Positions 7,926-15,888 of a stretch of 64,000 nt of DNA are shown one piece after another. Origin of the DNA: Romboutsia lituseburensis (GTDB taxonomy: Bacteria > Bacillota > Clostridia > Peptostreptococcales > Peptostreptococcaceae). Within the stretch, counting starts at the first letter, position 1. Each line of letters begins with the position of its first letter. The notes beneath the pieces were generated by a model. That model searched no databases and was not told the DNA's origin. It saw only the letters and a list, made by a program, of their open reading frames with translations. The stretch is from positions 3,100,001-3,164,000 of the forward strand of contig NZ_JANQBQ010000001.1 of assembly GCF_024723825.1 (NCBI RefSeq). Direction: 5' to 3'. The position numbers and the translations under genes are program-made.

Positions 7926-10574
7926 TTGGATAAAAAATTAGTTATAATAGATGGAAATTCAATAATAAATAGAGCATTTTATGCATTACCAGAAATGAGT
8001 AATAAAGACGGACTAAAAACCAATGCTATATATGGTTTTACAACAATGCTATTTAAAATAATAGATACATATAAACCTACACACATTAGTGTTGCATTTG
8101 ATAGAAAATCTCCGACATTTAGACATATAGAGTTTGAAGAATATAAAGCAGGAAGAAAGAAAATGCCAGATGAATTAAAGGTTCAGTTTGAACCATTAAA
8201 AGAACTTTTGGATAAAATTAAAATTAATAGATTAGAGTTAGACGGATATGAAGCTGATGATATTATAGGGACAGTTTCTAAATTAGGTGAAGAAAATGGG
8301 TATAAGGTATATATAGTAACCGGAGATAAGGATGCTATACAACTAGCTTCTGATAAAACAACTACTTTGATAACTAAAAAGGGAATTGGAGAAGTAGAAG
8401 AATATGATTTTGAGGCAGTTATCGATAAATACGAAATGACACCAACACAATTTATAGATTTAAAAGGTTTAATGGGAGATAAATCAGATAATATACCTGG
8501 AATTCCAGGGGTAGGAGAAAAGACAGGTATAAAGCTTATAAAGGAGTATTCTAGTATAGAGGGTATAATTGAAAATATAGAAAATTTAAAAGGAAGTATA
8601 AAAAAGAAAGTAGAGGAAAATAAAGACTTAGCGCTAAAAAGTAAAATGCTTGCAACTATAGTAAGAGATGTTCCAGTAGATGTAAAATTAGAGGATTTAA
8701 AGTATGGAGATTTTGACCCAAATAGTGTGGTTGAATACTTTAAATATTTAGGATTTACTAGTTTAATACCTAGAATAATTGAAATAGATAATAAAGAAGA
8801 AATAGATTCAAATAGTTATAGTTTTAGCATTAAAAAACTTGAAGATATTGAGTCTTTTATAAAAGAAGTAAGTGATAAAAAAGAAATTTTGATAAAAACA
8901 GTTAGAAAAGAAGGGAATATACTAGAAAAAAATATTCTTTATATGTTTGTAAGTACTGACGGTAGTAATATATACTATATAGAAGAGGATAGTATAAGTA
9001 TCTTAGAAGAGATACTTTCGAGTGAAGAAATTAAAAAATTTGGATATAATCTAAAAGATGATTATATAGCTTTGAAATCATATGATATAAAATTAGAAAA
9101 TATGTACTTTGATATAACTATAGCAGAATATTTGATAGATTCTATGTCATCAACATCATATGAATGTAGTGCAATAGCTATGAAATACCTTACTAAAAGA
9201 GTAAAATCATCAGAAGAACTTTTAGGTAAAGGAGTTAAAGCTAAAAAGTATCAAGACTTAGAGTTTGACGAACTATCAAAGCATATATCTCAAATACTAA
9301 CTACAGTAAATGATGTTAATCCTATCATGGAAAGTAATCTAAAAGAGATGGAAATGGATGGATTATTTTATCATATAGAAATGCCTTTGGTTGAAGTTTT
9401 AGGTGATATGGAATATGAGGGTGTAAGAGTTGATAAAGAAAAACTAAGTGAACTAGGAACTGAATTTAAAGAAGTTATAAAAAAATTAGAAAAAGAGATA
9501 TATGATATTGCAGGGGAAGAATTTAATATAAATTCACCAAAACAACTTGGAGTGATTTTATTTGAGAAATTAGGACTGCCTGTAATTAAAAAAACAAAAA
9601 CAGGATACTCTACAAATGCGGATGTTTTAGAAAAATTAAAATCCCAAAGTCCTATAATAGATAAGATAACAGAGTATAGACAAATAGTTAAATTAAATTC
9701 GACTTATGTAGAAGGGTTATTAAATATAATAAATCCAATAAGTAATAGAATTCACTCGTCATTTAATCAAACGATAACAACTACAGGGAGAATTTCATCA
9801 ACAGAACCAAACCTTCAAAATATACCTGTAAAACTTGAAATGGGTAGAAATATAAGAAAAGTATTTATAGCTGATGAAAACTGTAAGTTAGTAGATGCAG
9901 ATTATTCTCAAGTTGAACTTAGAGTTTTAGCTCAAATGAGTCAAGATGAAAATATGATAGATGCGTTTAAGCATAATGAAGATATACATACAAAAACAGC
10001 ATCTCAAGTATTCGGTGTAGATGTAAAAGATGTAACAAGTGAGTTGAGAAGTGCAGCTAAAGCAATAAACTTTGGAATTGTGTATGGTAAAAGTGATTTT
10101 GGTTTAGCAGATGACCTTAATATACCAGTTAAACAAGCAAAAGAATATATAGAAGGATACTTTGAAAAGTATGATAAAATAAAAAATTATATGGATCAAA
10201 CTATAGAAAAAGCTACAGAAGATGGATATGTAACAACTCTATTTAATAGAAGAAGATACATCCCTGAAATTAAATCTAGTAACTTTATGGAACGAAATCG
10301 TGGAAAAAGATTTGCCATGAATGCTCCTATACAAGGAAGTGCAGCAGATATAATAAAAATAGCTATGGTTAATGTGTATAAAAAATTAGAAGAAAAAAAA
10401 TTAAAATCCAAATTAATATTACAAGTACACGATGAGCTTATTGTTGAATCTGTCAAAGAAGAGCTAGATATAGTTAAAAAAATAGTTAGAGATGAAATGG
10501 AAAATGCTGTATTGATGGATGTACACTTAGATGTAGACTTAAATATAGGTGATTCATGGTATGAAACAAAGTAG
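7926..10574 (+). CDS. polA: DNA polymerase I
   Basis: An 882-residue family A DNA polymerase for gap filling and Okazaki primer removal. N-terminal 5' nuclease domain about 1-290 (IIDGNSIINRAFYA, GYEADDIIGT, GLMGDKSDNIPGIPGVGEKT). The middle 3'-5' exonuclease-like domain (about 300-465) lacks the catalytic DxE at its start (ILIKTVRKEG instead), so proofreading is probably absent, as in many Firmicutes. Polymerase motifs A (DADYSQVELR), B (RSAAKAINFGIVYG) and C (QVHDELIVE) are intact. I chose TTG 7926: the GTG at 7917 overlaps the SD AGGAG (7913-7917), which is correctly spaced for TTG. coaE follows 8 nt later. Confidence 0.96.
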   Translation: MDKKLVIIDGNSIINRAFYALPEMSNKDGLKTNAIYGFTTMLFKIIDTYKPTHISVAFDRKSPTFRHIEFEEYKAGRKKMPDELKVQFEPLKELLDKIKINRLELDGYEADDIIGTVSKLGEENGYKVYIVTGDKDAIQLASDKTTTLITKKGIGEVEEYDFEAVIDKYEMTPTQFIDLKGLMGDKSDNIPGIPGVGEKTGIKLIKEYSSIEGIIENIENLKGSIKKKVEENKDLALKSKMLATIVRDVPVDVKLEDLKYGDFDPNSVVEYFKYLGFTSLIPRIIEIDNKEEIDSNSYSFSIKKLEDIESFIKEVSDKKEILIKTVRKEGNILEKNILYMFVSTDGSNIYYIEEDSISILEEILSSEEIKKFGYNLKDDYIALKSYDIKLENMYFDITIAEYLIDSMSSTSYECSAIAMKYLTKRVKSSEELLGKGVKAKKYQDLEFDELSKHISQILTTVNDVNPIMESNLKEMEMDGLFYHIEMPLVEVLGDMEYEGVRVDKEKLSELGTEFKEVIKKLEKEIYDIAGEEFNINSPKQLGVILFEKLGLPVIKKTKTGYSTNADVLEKLKSQSPIIDKITEYRQIVKLNSTYVEGLLNIINPISNRIHSSFNQTITTTGRISSTEPNLQNIPVKLEMGRNIRKVFIADENCKLVDADYSQVELRVLAQMSQDENMIDAFKHNEDIHTKTASQVFGVDVKDVTSELRSAAKAINFGIVYGKSDFGLADDLNIPVKQAKEYIEGYFEKYDKIKNYMDQTIEKATEDGYVTTLFNRRRYIPEIKSSNFMERNRGKRFAMNAPIQGSAADIIKIAMVNVYKKLEEKKLKSKLILQVHDELIVESVKEELDIVKKIVRDEMENAVLMDVHLDVDLNIGDSWYETK

Positions 10575-10582
10575 GTGAAAGT

Positions 10583-11185
10583 GTGTTAATATTAGGTCTT
10601 ACCGGTAATATAGGTTGTGGTAAAAGCAGCCTATCTAATATATTTATGAATAATAATATAAAAATAATAGATGCGGATATAATATCTAGGCAAATATTTG
10701 AAGATAGAGATATTTTACAAATGGTATTTAATCATTTTGGAGATGGCATAAAAAATAGGGATAATACTTTAAATAGAAAAGCTTTAGGAAGTATTGTATT
10801 TAATAATGATAAAAAGCTTATAGAATTAAATGAGTTAACTCATCCTCAGATATATATGAAGATAGTAAACCAAATAAAGAAATATAAATTAATGGAAGAG
10901 AAAATAGTCGTTATTGATGCTGCATTACTTATAGAGGGTGGATATTTAGAGATAATAGATAAATTGATAGTCGTGATTTGTAATAAAGAAGAACAGATAA
11001 AAAGGATACAATATAGGGATGCATGTACTAGAGAAGACGCTATAAGTAGAATAAATTCTCAAATAAAGCAGGAAGAAAAGATTAAATTTGCAGATTATGT
11101 AATAGATAACTCAGGGGATATTAATAAGTTAAAATTAGAAGCTGAAAAATGCATAGCATATATTAAGGAGAATTGGTGTGAATAA
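10583..11185 (+). CDS. coaE: Dephospho-CoA kinase
   Basis: A 200-residue P-loop kinase that phosphorylates dephospho-CoA in the last step of coenzyme A synthesis. Walker A GLTGNIGCGKSS lies at residues 5-16, then the DADIISRQ acceptor segment, HPQIY, the VVIDAALLIEGG strand and the lid region CNKEEQIKRIQYRDACT. Length is typical. GTG start at 10583 follows AGGTGAAAG. It is the second gene of the polA-coaE-transglycosylase-lipoprotein operon and overlaps the next gene by 8 nt. coaE directly after polA is common in Firmicutes. Confidence 0.95.
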   Translation: MLILGLTGNIGCGKSSLSNIFMNNNIKIIDADIISRQIFEDRDILQMVFNHFGDGIKNRDNTLNRKALGSIVFNNDKKLIELNELTHPQIYMKIVNQIKKYKLMEEKIVVIDAALLIEGGYLEIIDKLIVVICNKEEQIKRIQYRDACTREDAISRINSQIKQEEKIKFADYVIDNSGDINKLKLEAEKCIAYIKENWCE

Positions 11186-11735
11186 GAAAAATATATTAAT
11201 AGTATTGTCTATTGTATTGATTTTATTTATAACAATTTTGGTAGAAAGTAAAACAGTACATAAAATTATATATCCTAAAAAATATCCTGAGGCTGTAGAA
11301 AAATATTCAAAAGAATTTAATTTAGAAGAAAATTTAGTTTATAGTATTATAAAAGCAGAAAGTAAGTTTAGAGAAAATGCAGTATCTTATAAAGGGGCTA
11401 AAGGTTTAATGCAAATAAGTGATATAACTAGAGATTGGGCTAAAGAAGAGCTTGAATTATCTGAGGTAAATATATTTGATCCAGATACAAATATTAGGAT
11501 AGGGTGCTGGTATTTAAACAAGTTGTTTAAAGAATTTGGAAGCTTAGATCTAGTTATAGCAGCATATAATGGAGGTTCAGGTAATGTGAAAAAATGGTTA
11601 TCTGATAGTGACTTTAGCAAGGATGGAGAAAAGTTACATATGATTCCATTTAAAGAAACATCAAACTATTTAGAAAAAGTAAATAAAAATTATAAAAATT
11701 ACAATGAGATATATGGCAAGGAAGGTATTAACTAA
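11178..11735 (+). CDS. Soluble-type lytic transglycosylase (SLT domain), membrane anchored
   Basis: A 185-residue cell-wall hydrolase. An N-terminal hydrophobic helix (about 4-21) anchors it outside the membrane. The lysozyme-like SLT fold follows: IIKAESKFRENAVSYKGAKGLMQI (catalytic Glu in AES), NIRIGCWYLNKL and VIAAYNGGSGNVKKWL. Such enzymes cleave the MurNAc-GlcNAc bond to give 1,6-anhydro products. GTG start 11178 with SD AAGGAG; overlaps coaE by 8 nt and shares the TAATG overlap with the next gene, so all are translationally coupled. Confidence 0.92.
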   Translation: MNKKNILIVLSIVLILFITILVESKTVHKIIYPKKYPEAVEKYSKEFNLEENLVYSIIKAESKFRENAVSYKGAKGLMQISDITRDWAKEELELSEVNIFDPDTNIRIGCWYLNKLFKEFGSLDLVIAAYNGGSGNVKKWLSDSDFSKDGEKLHMIPFKETSNYLEKVNKNYKNYNEIYGKEGIN

Positions 11736-13417
11736 TGAAAAAAGTAAAAATTTTACCCATAGTCTTAGTAACTCTAATGATAGCATCTGGGTGTAGTAAA
11801 AGTGAGAAGGCTGAAACAAAAGAAAGTACTGTACAAAGTTCATTAAATTCACAAGAAATAAATCTAAGTATGGTAAAACCTATAACTATAAACCCGTTGC
11901 TGAACAAAGATAAATCTGTTGGATATGTTATGAACTTAATTTATGATGGATTATTTACTATAGATGAAAACTATAACGTAGTTCCTCAGCTGGTAGATAC
12001 ATACCAAATAGCTCAAGATGGTACAAGTGTAGATATGAAATTAAAAGATGCAAATTGGCATGATAAGACACCAGTTACATCTCAAGACGTTGATTTTACA
12101 ATAAGATTAATTCAAAAAAATCCAGACAGCCCTTATTATGAATTAGCTAAGAATATATCATCAGTATCTATTCAAAGTGAAAAAGAATTTACTATAAAAT
12201 TTAAACAAAGATATCCTTTTTCAATAGATACGTTAATATTTCCTATAGTTTCTGAGAATAAGATAGGAAGTGTAAATACAAAAGATGCAAATGAAATAAA
12301 GAAAAATTTAATAGGTAATGGGCCTTATAAAATTGATAAATATGAGGAAAGGGAAGGCATAATACTTTCTAAAAATGAAGATTATTATAATGAATTACCT
12401 AAAGAAGTAAAGGATATAAAAGTAGGGGTTGTTCCTGATGAAGATGCTTTAGTTTCTATGGTTATGGCATTAGAAAGCGATATAGCTAGCATATCTTTAA
12501 ATGATTTAAGTAAATTTTATGAAAAACAATTTAATTTAACAACATATGAAGGAAGAGGATATGAAAATATAATATTTAATTATGACAATCTATACTTAAG
12601 AGATGTTAACTTTAGAAAAGCTATAGCTCATGCAATTAATAGAGAGCGTATAGTTGAAGAAGGTTATATGTCAGATGCTACATTATCTAATTTTCCTCTA
12701 AATTCAAACTCAAAATATTATGATAAAAATTTAAAAGCGATAAAATATGATAAGGATAAGGCTAAATCTTATTTGGAAAAAGTTAAACCAGTTACAGATG
12801 AAGAATTAAAACAATTAGAAAATAAAGAAAAAGCAAATACTAAAGCTTCAGATACTAAGCAAGAAAGCAAAGAAGTAAAAGAAAAAGACACAAAAGAAAA
12901 TAAAGAAAAAGAAGAAACTATAGATAAAGAAGCTCAACTAAAAGAAAAATTATCTAAAATAGATCTTAAAATACTTGTTAATAAAAATAATACAGAAAGA
13001 GTTAAATCGGCACATTTAACAGTTGAAAACTTAAAAGTTATAGGTATTAAGTCTCATATTGTAGAATTAGAAGGACAAGCTTTAGATGATGCAATAAGCT
13101 CTAAAAATTATGACTTGGCATTAGTAGGTTGGGAATTATCAATTATACCAGATGCTAGGGATATAATAAATAGTTCTGGGTATAGTGATGAAAAACTTGT
13201 TAGTGATGAGAACTCTTTGATAAGTGCAACAACTGAAGAACAAATAAGTGATGTATATAAATCAATGCAAAAATATATAAATGACAATGTAATATTTATT
13301 AGTTTGGCAATTAGAGATGAATATATAGTAACAAATAGAAGAGTTCAAGGGAAAATATCACCAAATGATTTTGATGTTTATGAAGGGATAACTAATTTAA
13401 AAACTCCAGAAAAATAA
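11735..13417 (+). CDS. Peptide/nickel-type ABC transporter substrate-binding lipoprotein
   Basis: A 560-residue family 5 extracellular solute-binding protein (OppA/DppA/NikA fold). The signal peptide ends in lipobox IASGC (Cys near residue 20). Conserved blocks: YDGLFTIDENYNVVPQLV, LKDANWHDKTPVTSQDVDFTIR, GNGPYKIDKYE and VNFRKAIAHAINRERIV. Between about residues 345 and 410 there is a Lys/Glu-rich low-complexity insert absent from most relatives. No permease or ATPase genes are adjacent, so it is an orphan binding protein. It is the last gene of the polA operon (stop/start overlap TAATG) and ends at a strong terminator. Ligand unknown. Confidence 0.88.
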   Translation: MKKVKILPIVLVTLMIASGCSKSEKAETKESTVQSSLNSQEINLSMVKPITINPLLNKDKSVGYVMNLIYDGLFTIDENYNVVPQLVDTYQIAQDGTSVDMKLKDANWHDKTPVTSQDVDFTIRLIQKNPDSPYYELAKNISSVSIQSEKEFTIKFKQRYPFSIDTLIFPIVSENKIGSVNTKDANEIKKNLIGNGPYKIDKYEEREGIILSKNEDYYNELPKEVKDIKVGVVPDEDALVSMVMALESDIASISLNDLSKFYEKQFNLTTYEGRGYENIIFNYDNLYLRDVNFRKAIAHAINRERIVEEGYMSDATLSNFPLNSNSKYYDKNLKAIKYDKDKAKSYLEKVKPVTDEELKQLENKEKANTKASDTKQESKEVKEKDTKENKEKEETIDKEAQLKEKLSKIDLKILVNKNNTERVKSAHLTVENLKVIGIKSHIVELEGQALDDAISSKNYDLALVGWELSIIPDARDIINSSGYSDEKLVSDENSLISATTEEQISDVYKSMQKYINDNVIFISLAIRDEYIVTNRRVQGKISPNDFDVYEGITNLKTPEK

Positions 13418-13420
13418 TAT

Positions 13421-13468
13421 AAGGAAGTCAATAAATTTAATAATTAGATTTATTGACTTCCTTATTTA
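13421..13468 (+). terminator. Rho-independent terminator of the polA operon
   Basis: A 16-bp stem AAGGAAGTCAATAAAT / complement with an 11-nt loop, then TATTT. Confidence 0.9.
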
Positions 13469-13501
13469 AAGTTAATACTATTTAAAACATAACATAAATA
13501 T

Positions 13502-13587
13502 ATGGAAATGGTGGAATAAGTAGACACGCTACTTTGAGAGAGTAGTAGATTACATCTATACGGGTTCAAGTCACGTTTTCCACATCA
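13502..13587 (+). tRNA. Divergent tRNA-Leu-like gene (anticodon GAG)
   Basis: An 86-nt class II tRNA shape. The anticodon stem CTACT/AGTAG is perfect, with loop TTGAGAG (anticodon GAG, reads CUU/CUC). The long variable arm TAGAT/ATCTA is perfect, and the T-loop is TTCAAGT. Departures: acceptor pair 1-72 is A-C, the T-stem has one G-A, D-loop G18 is A, position 37 is A, and the 3' end reads ATCA instead of ACCA. Most departures from a normal Leu(GAG) tRNA are G-to-A or C-to-T, yet the variable-arm stem stays paired. It could be a decaying pseudogene or a specialised tRNA. A dedicated terminator follows. Confidence 0.6.
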
Positions 13588-13589
13588 AT

Positions 13590-13626
13590 AAAAAGTAGTT
13601 ATATAAAATATATAGCTATTTTTTAT
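13590..13626 (+). terminator. Terminator of the tRNA-Leu-like gene
   Basis: A 16-bp stem with two G-U pairs (13590-13605 with 13609-13624), AAA loop and T6 tail, 3 nt after the tRNA-like sequence. Confidence 0.85.
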
Positions 13627-13720
13627 TTGATTTAATCTTAGAATACTCTAAAAATCAAATTTGTATTATATTTAGCATGATAAATGAAAAAACTATTGTT
13701 TAGATACTTAAAATATATGA

Positions 13721-13741
13721 TATAATACCTGCATAGGGTAT
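13721..13741 (+). promoter_or_regulatory. CsoR-type copper operator overlapping the -10 of copZ
   Basis: TATAAT at 13721-13726 is overlapped by ATACC-N7-GGTAT (13725-13741), the arrangement of known CsoR operators such as that of B. subtilis copZA. Copper-bound CsoR would release it and allow transcription. The -35 is weak (TTGTTT, 19-bp spacing), fitting a regulated promoter. Confidence 0.7.
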
Positions 13742-13758
13742 GCAAGGAGGTATAAATT

Positions 13759-13971
13759 ATGAACAAAAAATTATTAATAGAAGGCATGAGTTGTGGTCAT
13801 TGTGTAAACCATTTAAAAACTGCTCTTATAGAAGATATAGAGGGGATAGATGTATTAGAAGTTAACTTAGAAGGAAAATATGCATTAGTAGAAATGAATA
13901 ACGATGTGAGGCATGATGAATTAAAGAAAGTTATAGAAGAATTAGGATTTGAGCTAAAAGGTATACAATAA
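13759..13971 (+). CDS. copZ: Heavy-metal-associated (HMA) domain copper chaperone
   Basis: A 70-residue HMA-fold protein with the metal-binding motif GMSCGHCVNHLKTAL near residues 9-23 (CxxC); it would carry Cu(I) in the cytosol to a P-type ATPase or repressor. Ferredoxin-like beta-alpha-beta-beta-alpha-beta pattern over the whole length. SD AAGGAGG precedes ATG 13759. The promoter carries a CsoR-like operator, supporting copper over other metals. No copA ATPase or csoR is next to it, and a terminator follows, so it is a stand-alone copper-inducible chaperone. Confidence 0.9.
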   Translation: MNKKLLIEGMSCGHCVNHLKTALIEDIEGIDVLEVNLEGKYALVEMNNDVRHDELKKVIEELGFELKGIQ

Positions 13972-14299
13972 ATAAAAAAGCTGATAGATTGATAATCTAT
14001 TAGCTTTTTATTTTATAAAAAAAGACTTCTATTGGGGGAAATAATAGAAGTCTAAAATGGGGGAGATTGAGTATGTTTGATTTTACATTATTAGTATGTC
14101 CATACTCAAATTAAATATACATATAAATTATGCTATAAAAATAAACATTATTAAGTTCACAACTAATAAATAACTAATAAATAAATAATTAATTAGTATA
14201 TTTAATGTATATAAGTTATATTATGAAAATTGTCCAAGAAGGTAACTCACATTTTTAAAAAAGTTTGAATATAATATAAATAACTAAGGGGGGAGTATC
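13972..14299 (+). other. Structured intergenic region with two hairpins and a possible 13-codon ORF
   Basis: After the copZ terminator (13975-14009) come hairpin 1 (14023-14033 with 14043-14053, 11 bp, loop GGGGGAAAT) and hairpin 2 (14067-14075 with 14101-14109, 9 bp). A GGGGGAG SD-like site at about 14059-14065 precedes ATG 14073, which opens MFDFTLLVCPYSN and stops at 14114. No T-tract follows either hairpin. The rest, to 14299, is AT-rich without a clear signal except the SD of the next gene. Confidence 0.45.
13975..14010 (+). terminator. Terminator of copZ
   Basis: AAAAAGCTGATAGATT-GAT-complement with one G-U pair, then a T-run. Confidence 0.88.
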
Positions 14300-14902
14300 G
14301 TGGATGAAAGAGGATATAAAGAAAATTTGAGAAAGATGATACTTGAAATGGCCCAAAAAGAACTTGAAAGTTATGTATCCCAAAAGGGAGTACAAAAGTA
14401 CTTTGAGGGAAATGTTGATAAAATAATAAGTGAAAATATAAAAAAACTATCACAAGGTATAGGTAGCAATAAAACATATTTAAGAGTATTAAAAAAAGGA
14501 GCTCATCAAGAAAATGTATCTTCTGTTGTTAAAGTTATTAAATCAGAGGATTTATTTAAGTCTAAAAATGAGTTGATTAAATTTGCTAAACATTTGGGGA
14601 TAAATGCAAGTATGAAAAGTTCATATAATCAGACACTTAGAAAAGTGGCAAATCATATATATTCTAATAAAGATGAGTATTCTAAACGATATTTTTCGTA
14701 TAAAAGGGGAAGTGACGAATATATATTAGAACCAGAAAAAATAAAAACAGACTTAATAGAAAGCTATAGGTCAAAAACAAGAAATGATATGAGATCCATA
14801 GCTAGATTATTAGACTTAAAGGTAGAAGATGATGATTCTGCAGAAGATATAAGAAAAAAGGTAATAAATTATATTATGAAAGAAAAACTTGTTAAAAAAT
14901 AA
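14300..14902 (+). CDS. Hypothetical helical protein with SAP-like motifs
   Basis: A 200-residue, basic, all-helical cytosolic protein without signal or membrane segments. Two stretches resemble SAP/Rho-N-type helix-extended-helix nucleic-acid-binding motifs: ELIKFAKHLGINASMKSSYNQ (about 90-111) and DMRSIARLLDLKVEDDDSAE (about 158-178), each followed by a helix (KVANHIY; KKVINYI). This suggests DNA or RNA binding, but it is inference from pattern only; no named family is recognised. GTG start 14300 with SD AAGGGGGG. A terminator follows, so it is transcribed alone. Confidence 0.75.
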   Translation: MDERGYKENLRKMILEMAQKELESYVSQKGVQKYFEGNVDKIISENIKKLSQGIGSNKTYLRVLKKGAHQENVSSVVKVIKSEDLFKSKNELIKFAKHLGINASMKSSYNQTLRKVANHIYSNKDEYSKRYFSYKRGSDEYILEPEKIKTDLIESYRSKTRNDMRSIARLLDLKVEDDDSAEDIRKKVINYIMKEKLVKK

Positions 14903-14914
14903 ATAAAATAATGT

Positions 14915-14950
14915 AAAATTGAAGGCGCTTATAAAGCGTCTTTAATTTTG
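14915..14950 (+). terminator. Rho-independent terminator
   Basis: AAAATTGAAGGCGCTT-ATA-AAGCGTCTTTAATTTT; a 16-bp stem with two G-U pairs. Confidence 0.82.
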
Positions 14951-14997
14951 AAAAACGCATATAATATAAAAGAAATCAAACAAGGAGTTGATGACAT

Positions 14998-15753
14998 ATA
15001 CGTATTAAAAAATTAATTATAGTAATTTTTATAATAATACTTATGAGCATAAGTTTTATGTTTGAAGTTAAATATTTTCCTCCTAAAAAAGAAATTAAGA
15101 TCGTAAGTTATAATATTCATAGCGGATTAAACAAAGATATGTTTCCAACACTTTTTGATATAATAGATTTTTTAAGAGTATCAAACTCAGATATTATATG
15201 CCTTCAAGAAGTAAATGAATCAGCAAAGGCAGGATTTCAGGTTAGTAGCTTTAAGGATGAGCTTAAAATGTACTCACATTTTGGAGCTAATGTTGTTGGA
15301 TTAGGATCAAATTATGGTTTAGTTACTTATTCTAAGTATCCCATAAAGAGTCAAAACCATATATATTTAAAAAGCGATAGAGAACAAAGAGGTATGTTAC
15401 ATACAGTTGTTAATGTAGAAGGTAGAAAATTAAATATCATAAATGTACATCTAGGTTTAGGTGAAGATGAAAGAAAAGTGCAATTAGATGAACTAGTAGG
15501 ATTTATAAACACATTAGGGAATGAACCATATATTGTTGTAGGAGATTTTAACCAAGGGAATATGTATATAGATGATAAAATTCTTAAAGATGTAGCAATA
15601 GAATTAAATAAAGCGAATGTTTTAACATTTGCAACTGGTTTAGATAGAATAGATTATATATTTGTTTCACCTAATGTTGAGGTTTTAGATTACGATGTTT
15701 TGATAAAAAATATGTCTGATCATTATCCTATAATTGCAAAGATTAGAATATAA
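14998..15753 (+). CDS. Endonuclease/exonuclease/phosphatase-fold protein, membrane anchored
   Basis: DNase I/sphingomyelinase-like fold with its blocks in order: KIVSYNIHSG (Asn), IICLQEV (Glu), NVHLG, VVGDFNQGN (Asp/Asn), DRIDYIFVS and SDHYPIIAKI (Asp-His pair). Such proteins hydrolyse phosphodiesters; the substrate is unknown. The conventional ATG (15043) would cut through a hydrophobic anchor, RIKKLIIVIFIIILMSI, encoded from 14998. An SD AAGGAG (14982-14987) is spaced 10 nt from the ATA at 14998, and an in-frame TGA lies at 14992. I therefore propose an ATA start, or a recently lost ATG; the fallback start is 15043. Confidence 0.8.
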   Translation: MRIKKLIIVIFIIILMSISFMFEVKYFPPKKEIKIVSYNIHSGLNKDMFPTLFDIIDFLRVSNSDIICLQEVNESAKAGFQVSSFKDELKMYSHFGANVVGLGSNYGLVTYSKYPIKSQNHIYLKSDREQRGMLHTVVNVEGRKLNIINVHLGLGEDERKVQLDELVGFINTLGNEPYIVVGDFNQGNMYIDDKILKDVAIELNKANVLTFATGLDRIDYIFVSPNVEVLDYDVLIKNMSDHYPIIAKIRI

Positions 15754-15888
15754 TCTTATAAAAATCATATATATATAAAGTGAACTTTTATAAAAAATAA
15801 ATTTTAGTAAATAAATTTTATAACTAATCATAAATTTGTATATTTAAAAATATATATTATTAATAATATTTTTAGGGGGGACAAACTA

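Noticed and set aside
8816-9300. Functional 3'-5' exonuclease in PolA
   Set aside because: The domain is present, but the first metal-binding DxE motif is replaced (ILIKTVRKEG), so proofreading is not supported.
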